DNA of 64,000 nt from Heliocidaris tuberculata (lineage: Eukaryota; Echinodermata; Echinoidea; Camarodonta; Echinometridae). This document shows positions 59,026 to 64,000 of this stretch, piece by piece (positions within the stretch are counted from its first letter, which is position 1; each line of letters opens with the position of its first letter). A program made the translations under genes and the position numbers. The stretch lies in the NCBI GenBank assembly GCA_025618425.1, contig CM046847.1, forward strand, positions 11,464,468 through 11,528,467, read 5' to 3'. A model generated the notes under the pieces. That model worked only from the letters and a program-made list of their open reading frames with translations. It was not told where the DNA came from and ran no database searches.

Positions 59026-60262
59026 GTCTGCATTAGTGAGGGTGGAATCATCTGAAATAGATTGGTTAAAGAGGTAGGGCATCTAATTTTTCTAAACAAT
59101 TTCCATTGGATATCCTTGGTTATGTGAAATAAATGAAAGAATATTCGAGTAATGTTTTTTTAAAGTCACCTTAAAGATTTGCTGATGTACATTTGCTTCC
59201 TGTGTTACCTATCGACAGATGTACAAACATGAATCATGCTGATATCTTTTGTACAATTCATGGTTTCAATATTATCTACTTTGAATTTATATTCATACTG
59301 TTAAATATAAGAATAATAATAATTGAACAATAAATCTGTGATGAACCGTTTCTACTGTTTTTCATTATTTCTAAAGTTTTGTATCCCTTAGCATTCTGCA
59401 AGCCTGAAATAAACACATGTGTGCTTCTTACTATAGTTCACACCAGTTTGCTATCTTTGTGACTACTGAACCAAATTTGATGGCGTTTTTGCCGAGATTT
59501 AGATAATTTGTTATAGTTTCCGAATCTTAACTCATATTCCGATGAATTTATAATCTTGAAAGCTATTGGTGCTGAAAGTCCAATTGTAATTGGGGGGGGG
59601 GGGGGACTACTGTATGGTGGCTGCTCTATCCATTTTTTGCTTCCAGTCTCCACAGTTACTATAGGACCCAATGTCTTCTTTTATAAAAGGCTGCAACATA
59701 ATCTAGTCACCATCTAACACTTTTTAAGTTCCATTTCTGTTAATTTCAAATTTTTGTTTCTTCTTCCAATCTTTATTATTTACTATGAATAAACATACCT
59801 ATATTTCTTCTGTTGACATATTTCTGTTGACCACCAGAAGAATTTTGATAATACTGCCATCTGTGTTGAAGCTCAGGTAGTTTTTGAAAAGCACCCAGGT
59901 GAAGTACGTGAAGATATTTATGATAAATGTCCAGCATATTAGAACAGTATTGTCTTTTACTATGCAATAATAATCAAAACCATAATTAGATTTGTTCATT
60001 ATGTCCATCTCTTATATATTTTTGTAAGTGGGTTTGGAAAGGGGAAAACAAATAGTGGGAGGGGTTCTTTAATCTAACAAGGGTACATTGCATGACTTTC
60101 ACAATACTATTGGGACAATAAAAGAAATTGATCTGTGACGAAGGTAAAGTTGCAAAATCACCCCCAAATAAGTACAATATTTGATTTGTTAAAAGAGTTT
60201 TTGACACGGTACAATGTAAATAGCACACACGTGCAACAATGCTAGGAAGTTACGTCTGAGTT

Positions 60263-60334
60263 GGAGAGAGAGAGGGCTGGGGGGGGGGGGGAGAAAGAAA
60301 GAGAGAAAGAGAAAGGGTGGGGGAGAGGGAGATA
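60263..60334 (+). repeat. GA/G-rich tract
   Basis: GAGAGAGA, a poly-G run of about 12, and GAAAGA units; purine-only for about 70 bases on the + strand. Confidence 0.9.
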
Positions 60335-62621
60335 AAAAGGTGTACATGTAGGCTAATGTTGTAGAGTGATTGAGGAGCTCAGTGGGATAGGCTAACACTT
60401 CGTGGGCAGCACAAATAAAATAGATTTTTTTCTCCCGTACCCTGTATGTCGTTCCACCAAGATTCATCCATCATCGTCATAGACACCCTTTATGGATTTT
60501 GTTTACCTCCTCTATTTAAAATTCCTTCACACTATGCATTCATCGAAAGCAAAGGAAGAGAGTTTTATATCGTCAGGGAGAAAGGAATATTTTTGATGAT
60601 ATAAGAGGCTTCAAGAACCAATAATTCACTTGCTGATGAACTTCTCCAACCAAATATTGATAGTTTCATATTTTTCTATAGTGATATGATTGACACCCTA
60701 CATTGAACCCAACCTTAAAAACAAAATCCAGTTGTTGTGTGCTAATTTTTGAAGGAATGCTGAAACAAACAGCCACAGGTATTTTTATGTCAGAGTAAGG
60801 TACAAAAGGATTGTAAATATTTTTGAAGAATAGTTTTGTACAAAAGCTGCTGATGACCATGTACATTCATATTTTGATCAAAACCTTACAAAGAAATTAT
60901 TGAAGAAATTTTTAGATATTTTACAAATAGGTACCATCTAGTACTTTCAGTTATCAATTATTTTTCTTTTTTCTATTTTGGTGTATATCTGATTTTTGTG
61001 GCAAAGATTTGATACCTTTTTTTCGAATTTAAAGAACTGTGCTGTTTTAAGTTGTGCTCCAAACTGGGAAAGTGGGTATTTACTGTGACTGCTTCCAAAA
61101 TCATGTGAGAAACAATATACATGTAAGCAGGGGGATAATAACATTTTATACCATTGTAAAATAGCTGAATTACATAGTGTTTCATTCTATTTTGGTTCTG
61201 ATGATTTAAACTAGATTCGATTACAGAAAGGTAGGTGTTTCCTCTCTCTCAGCCTTCTATTATTAAGACGTCTCTTCAATAGAATAGGAGAAAAAAAATA
61301 CAGGAAAGTTGAGAAACAGGTCAATATGACAACTTGTGTTTGAATAAACTGAATTTCCTCAAAAAAGTTTGAACCTTTTTTTTTTTCTTGTTTGAATTGG
61401 TTAGGTGATTGGAATACAGGCCCAACTCATAACAGGTCCAAAATGGGAACTGGTTTTGGATGCTATTTGATATGTGTTACTCATGGCATTCTAAAGCAAG
61501 GATGTAAATAAAATGTTAGGTTGGATTTCTGTCAGCATGTGAACATTACTGTTTCTTTGTGTTTGGTGCATACATGTAAATGTCAAAGAATTGTAATCAT
61601 ATGGATTATGCTTATTAGGATTCAAGTTAAGCTCCTTTTTAACACAAAGTCTAGAGGGTATCCTTAAAAGGGGACCAACCACAAAAAATTATTTTGCTCT
61701 GTATTTTGGGGATTTCATGCTGGTATATTATATTCAAATTATCAGCTTTAGATATTACTTCTGTTAAAAGGTATTGTAAGTCTAAATACCTAAACTGTAT
61801 CCAAAATGAAGCTTAAACAACTTCACACAAGTCGACTTACTGTCGTCAAATTCTGCATGAACAATTAAATCAACTCTGATTTATCTTTTGTGCATGCCTT
61901 AATAGAAGATTATTTTTCTCCCCTTTTGCTCTTTGATCGTCAACCAGATTGATGTCTTTTAGGGATGATTTCTTGTCTTCTAATGATGTACAAATTATTA
62001 TTTTTTTTTTGGGGGGGGGGGGTGATTTGTCCCTTTTGAAATACATTAAAGGGCCATTTAAGTTTACCAAGAATTCTGTCATGAATGTAACATGGACATT
62101 GAATAGCAAATGATATTATAAATAATGGCAAAAGGACATCAAATATAGCCTTCAGACATTGCAAAAAGGTCCTTGTTGACTATTTCGAAATTCAATGACT
62201 TCTTGAATTGAAATTGTCATTGGATTATGTTAGAAGCTGATGTTACATGTATGTTCAAAGCTAATGTTATTTTCACAAATTTCAGTAAGCAGTGCAAGCC
62301 ATTATTATACCTGATGGCTTGCCATTAGTGATTTTAGGAAATGTATGAAAAAGGGCTATATCCAGTGTAAAGTAGAAATATTCTTTCTTTGTTAAACATC
62401 CTAAATCATTTCCCAATGTTTTAGCAGCATTATAGATTATTTATTCATACAGTTAAATTTTAGATTTAAAATGTTTTGTCTGAAGTATACATTGCAGAGA
62501 AAGATCTACCTTGCCAATGTCAAGAGGGAAATGTGATTGTTATAAGCTTTCTTATAATCCTGTCATTTCATGATGTAGTATGAAGTTTTCATTCATATAA
62601 GATTGATAATGAAAACATTGA

Positions 62622-63171
62622 TTAAAGGGAAAGTCCACCCTGGTATTAAGTTGATTTTAATGAAATAAAAAAATATGAGAGAAACAGATTAGTGAAAGTT
62701 TGAGCGAAATCCTACTAGAAATAAGAAAGTTATACAGTTTTAAATTTGTAATCAACCAAACACAAATTGGCAACTCCGTGACGTATCTTGCAAACTCCTC
62801 TCCCATTTGCTCAGTACAGAAAATCTCATATTTTCATTTTCTAAGTTTTGGATGAATGAATAGTTTTGTTTCATACGGGTTTTGTGTAAAAACATATGAG
62901 CAATGATTATATCTAAAGGTGCATGTATATTTGAATATTTTCTTTAGTAAAAATGGAAATTAATGATTTTTTGGGGTGCAGGGCAAATGGGAGAGGAGCT
63001 CGCAAGATACGTCACTGAGTTGCCAATTTGTGTTTGATTGATTACAACTTCAAATATTCATAACTTTCTTATTTCTTATCGTATTTTGCTCAAACCTTCA
63101 CTGATCTGTTTCTTTATTTTTTCTGCTTCTTTTAAAATCAACTTGAAATCAGGGTGGACTTTCCCCGTTAA
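62622..63171 (+). mobile_element. TTAA palindromic MITE, family 1, full copy
   Basis: The ends TTAAAGGGAAAGTCCACCCT and AGGGTGGACTTTCCCCGTTAA. Arms carry TTGGCAACTCCGTGACGTAT and GGGAGAGGAGCTCGCAAGAT with their complements, closely matching 16220-16761 in both arm and spacer (TCATACGGG...TTGTGTAAA in both). Confidence 0.9.
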
Positions 63172-63573
63172 CTTATCACTCAAAACAAATATTACTGAAT
63201 ACTCCAGACATAAAAATATACTTCAAAATGAAAACAGCATATCTTTGCAATTGGGTAAAGGGCAAGGTTTTAAGACATCCGTTCAAGATTGACTAATTGC
63301 TTTTGAATAGCATACATGTACTCATTTATGATCACCGCGATCCGTCAGTATCAGATAAAGGACATTAGTATGAATGTCACATTTAAAAAAAATTAATATT
63401 GATGAGTCAGAACACGTATATGTTCTCTGTGTACAGAAAAGAAAGCTATTTTCACAGAATATATCAACCAGAATGTCTTTGTCATAATATAAATGCCATA
63501 TTGTTTGGATGATATATCAGTGAGTCAGAATCTTTTTTTTCTCTCATGTATGAACTGGATATCAATTTTTAAG

Positions 63574-63576
<3 letters not shown>

Positions 63577-63614
<38 letters not shown>
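63577..63614. repeat. (TA)n microsatellite
   Basis: About 18 TA units, 66 bp before the tRNA-bearing inverted repeat. Confidence 0.97.
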
Positions 63615-63617
<3 letters not shown>

Positions 63618-63679
63618 TGTAAGGAAATAACATACATGTATACATGTACAACAGCTTTGGCAACTCTCGTGGAAATAAT

Positions 63680-64000
63680 TATAATTGTGAGAAATGAAAA
63701 TGAGAGAATAATGGTTGCGTAGCTTAAATCAAAGTTCCCCAGAGCTGTCCTCCCTTATTGAATTTTTGCAAAGGTTGAAAAAATGTCGGTCAATTGAATT
63801 TGGTGTCGCCGAAATCACTGGCCCGTCTTCGTGGTCTAGTGGTTAAGGCATTGGCGTTCTAAACTAACGACCCGGGTTCGATTCCTGTTAGAGACATTTT
63901 TTCAACCTTTGCAAAAATTCAAAAAGGGAGGACAGCTCTGGGGAACTTTGATTTAAGCTACGCAACCATTATTTTCTCATTTTCATTTCTCACAATTATA
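63680..64000. mobile_element. Inverted repeat (108-bp arms) enclosing a tRNA-like sequence
   Basis: Left arm 63680-63787 and right arm 63893-64000 are complementary with only two mismatches that I can find. The right arm reaches the window edge, so the repeat may extend further. The 105-nt loop contains a tRNA-like sequence at 63825-63896. High arm identity implies a recent event. The type of element is unknown. Confidence 0.9.
63825..63896 (+). tRNA. tRNA-Arg(UCU)-like sequence, probably tRNA-derived or pseudogene
   Basis: 72 nt fold as a cloverleaf: acceptor GTCTTCG/TAGAGAC (five of seven pairs including one G-T, a further G-T at the base, one mismatch), D-arm with GG in the loop, anticodon arm TTGGC-GTTCTAA-ACTAA with U33 and anticodon TCT at 63858-63860, and T-arm CCGGG-TTCGATT-CCTGT. 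The Pol III boxes are intact: A box TGGTCTAGTGG and B box GGTTCGATTCC. The GCATTGG..TTCTAA stretch resembles animal tRNA-Arg(UCU). Mismatches in the acceptor, anticodon and T stems argue for a pseudogene or a SINE-like head rather than a working tRNA. No CCA is encoded and no T-run lies directly after it, apart from TTTTTT at 63897-63902, which could terminate Pol III. Confidence 0.5.

Larger units (their letters stand above)
58316..63679 (+). other. p62-like intron 10, partial
   Basis: I searched for the expected basic last exon and found none. The region holds a C10/A30 tract (about 58412-58450), a CGATTGAT MITE relic (58870-59025), poly-G runs (59592, 60281, 62008), a GA-rich tract (60263-60334), a family-1 MITE (62622-63171) and a TA microsatellite (63577-63614). 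Two half copies of another TTAAA...GGxACCAA element begin near 58550 and 61663. Confidence 0.75.

Noticed and set aside
63825..63896. Fully functional tRNA gene
   Set aside because: Mismatches in the acceptor, anticodon and T stems make a working tRNA doubtful, so it is reported only as tRNA-like.

Overview
This is a piece of a large, intron-rich animal genome, most likely a sea urchin (Echinoidea, perhaps Lytechinus). The species is inferred, not measured. The second gene closely fits the echinoid mitotic apparatus protein p62, introns run to several kilobases, and the non-coding DNA is full of short palindromic DNA transposons and microsatellites typical of marine deuterostome invertebrates.

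There are two protein-coding genes, both on the + strand. Gene 1 (1745-19831) is the 55 kDa B regulatory subunit of protein phosphatase 2A (PPP2R2/B55). Eight coding exons and the stop codon are present. Together they give 443 residues of a seven-bladed WD40 propeller. Only the short first coding exon lies upstream, outside the window. The 3' UTR begins at 19832, and several AATAAA signals occur as far as 23.3 kb. Gene 2 starts at 27364 and runs off the right edge. It encodes a nucleoplasmin-family protein that matches p62. Ten exons give 370 residues: a nucleoplasmin core (exons 1-4), then a very long acidic region with Lys-rich islands (exons 5-10). The last coding exon(s) lie beyond 64000. 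A TATA-less promoter with ETS, CCAAT and CACGTG motifs sits in the 260 bp before the start codon. The two genes have no obvious shared pathway beyond both having known roles in mitosis (B55 in mitotic exit, p62 in the mitotic apparatus).

Introns and the intergenic region make up about 96% of the window. Recognisable repeats include: (a) at least eight foldback elements of 450-750 bp with TTAAAGG...CCTTTAA ends, several of them clearly diverged members of one lineage with a TGACGT-type core; (b) two Helitron/HINE-like elements with 147-bp tandem repeats (4878-5925 and 14985-15637); (c) a 2.6-kb non-autonomous DNA transposon at 27666-30290 with 15-bp terminal repeats, a TGTG target duplication and eight exact copies of a 13-bp motif; (d) a near-perfect 229-bp-arm foldback at 30329-30863 with a 9-bp target duplication (Mutator-like); (e) a hAT-like element with an internal tandem array (31891-32556); (f) smaller MITEs; (g) at the right edge, a 108-bp-arm inverted repeat whose loop is a tRNA-Arg(UCU)-like sequence with intact Pol III A and B boxes.

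The points most worth following are the GTCCGTCCGTGAC transposon, the tRNA-in-a-palindrome element, the Mutator-like foldback with a nested micro-palindrome, the shared ancestry of the TTAA palindromes, and the cassette-like acidic exons of p62 with weak donors and a possible early polyadenylated isoform.
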